From an uncultured Oscillibacter sp. (GTDB lineage: Bacteria > Bacillota > Clostridia > Oscillospirales > Oscillospiraceae): 12,241 bases of DNA. The notes under the pieces were generated by a model, which saw only the letters and a list, made by a program, of their open reading frames with translations, was not told where the DNA came from and did not search any database. Where the stretch lies: the NCBI RefSeq assembly GCF_910587525.1, contig NZ_CAJULS010000067.1, forward strand, positions 1 to 12,241. The letters run 5' to 3'. Of this stretch, positions 11,986 through 12,241 are shown in pieces (within the stretch, counting starts at the first letter, position 1; the number at the start of each line of letters is the position of its first letter). Position numbers and translations under genes: made by a program.

Positions 11986-12241
11986 TGTAAGCAGTCAAGC
12001 AAAATGGGCCAAATTTCGCCAGAAAGTATACCAGCGGAAAAAGTTAGTTAGCAATGGACTGTGGTGCTCCAGTCTGCAGCTGGAGGCGGACATGCTAATA
12101 ATCTCGCAGCGGTGGATAAGGCGGCCGAGGATAGCGGTGGTAATGGCAGCGTTGCCAAGGAAGCCGGCTCACTCGTCAAAGCCCTTTGTTTTCATCTCGG
12201 TTATCATTACTGCCAACAGCTTTTCACATTCCTCCTCCGTG
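11986..12241 (-). mobile_element. End of an IS21-family-like element, continuing beyond the window
   Basis: The region from about 11986 (TGTAAGCAGTCAAGC) onward no longer matches the MBL gene, and on the minus strand it encodes an IstB-like C terminus. The TGT at 11986 would fit the terminal TG..CA ends of IS21-family elements. The boundary is inferred from where MBL similarity stops. The other end, the target duplication and the istA gene are outside the window, so membership rests on the istB remnant only. Confidence 0.5.
11995..12240 (-). pseudogene. IstB-like ATP-binding helper, C-terminal remnant with in-frame TGA
   Basis: Reading the minus strand from the window edge gives a frame that includes GNAAITTAILGRLIHRCEII and then SMSASSCRLEHH. 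This closely resembles the C terminus of IS21 IstB (pattern: TAxLxRLxHxCExI followed by xSYRLEHR). IstB is the AAA+ helper of the IstA transposase. A TGA at 12171-12169 interrupts the frame just after GFDE, where IstB proteins commonly have Trp, so a TGG-to-TGA change is likely. Upstream of it, TEEECEKLLAVMITEMKTK is only weakly IstB-like. An alternative is that the TGA is the real stop of a different gene that runs into the window and abuts the istB fragment. Confidence 0.5.

Noticed and set aside
12067..12085. CTCCAG/CTGGAG hairpin in the IS remnant
   Set aside because: Six pairs within a coding remnant without a T-run; probably a by-product of codon content.
1..12241. CRISPR arrays, tRNA or rRNA genes, defence systems
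   Set aside because: No regularly spaced direct repeats, cloverleaf or rRNA-like stretches were seen on either strand.

Overview
This window is the 3' part of the S10 cluster followed by the complete spc and alpha ribosomal-protein clusters of a moderately GC-rich Bacillota, most likely a Clostridia of the Oscillospiraceae/Ruminococcaceae type. That placement is an inference from several things. Nearly every gene has a strong AAGGAGG-type Shine-Dalgarno. S14 is the short zinc form. rpsD lies inside the alpha operon, unlike Bacillus. A small KOW-domain protein sits between map and infA. Protein sequences are clostridial in style, and codons favour G/C at third positions. No 16S gene is present, so the genus cannot be fixed.

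Layout: rplP (5' truncated)-rpmC-rpsQ-rplN-rplX-rplE-rpsZ, then a 420-base non-coding, hairpin-rich spacer, then rpsH-rplF-rplR-rpsE-rpmD-rplO-secY-adk-map-KOW protein-infA-rpmJ-rpsM-rpsK-rpsD-rpoA-rplQ. All are on the + strand with gaps mostly of 1 to 90 bases, consistent with one long co-transcribed unit that ends at a very strong, probably bidirectional terminator after rplQ (11595-11641). The set couples ribosome assembly (large- and small-subunit proteins, IF-1) with protein export (SecY), N-terminal methionine removal (Map), nucleotide energy balance (Adk) and transcription (RpoA).

Beyond the terminator the sequence changes character. A metallo-beta-lactamase-fold gene starts well (GTG, good SD, THQNDDH metal motif) but is broken by a one-base frameshift. 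It then appears to be cut off at about 11986 by the end of an IS21-family element, whose minus-strand istB remnant carries an in-frame TGA and runs off the window.

The least ordinary feature is the rpsZ-rpsH spacer (2281-2700). It holds at least six successive hairpins, some long and nearly perfect, none with the U-tract of an intrinsic terminator, in the middle of an operon where this junction is normally a few tens of bases. It may be a cluster of dispersed palindromic repeats or a structured regulatory/processing RNA; sequence alone does not decide. Lesser points are a TTG start for infA, an Ala/Gln-rich extra loop in SecY, a 17-codon arginine-rich mini-ORF between rpsD and rpoA, and several CxxC zinc-site proteins clustered together.
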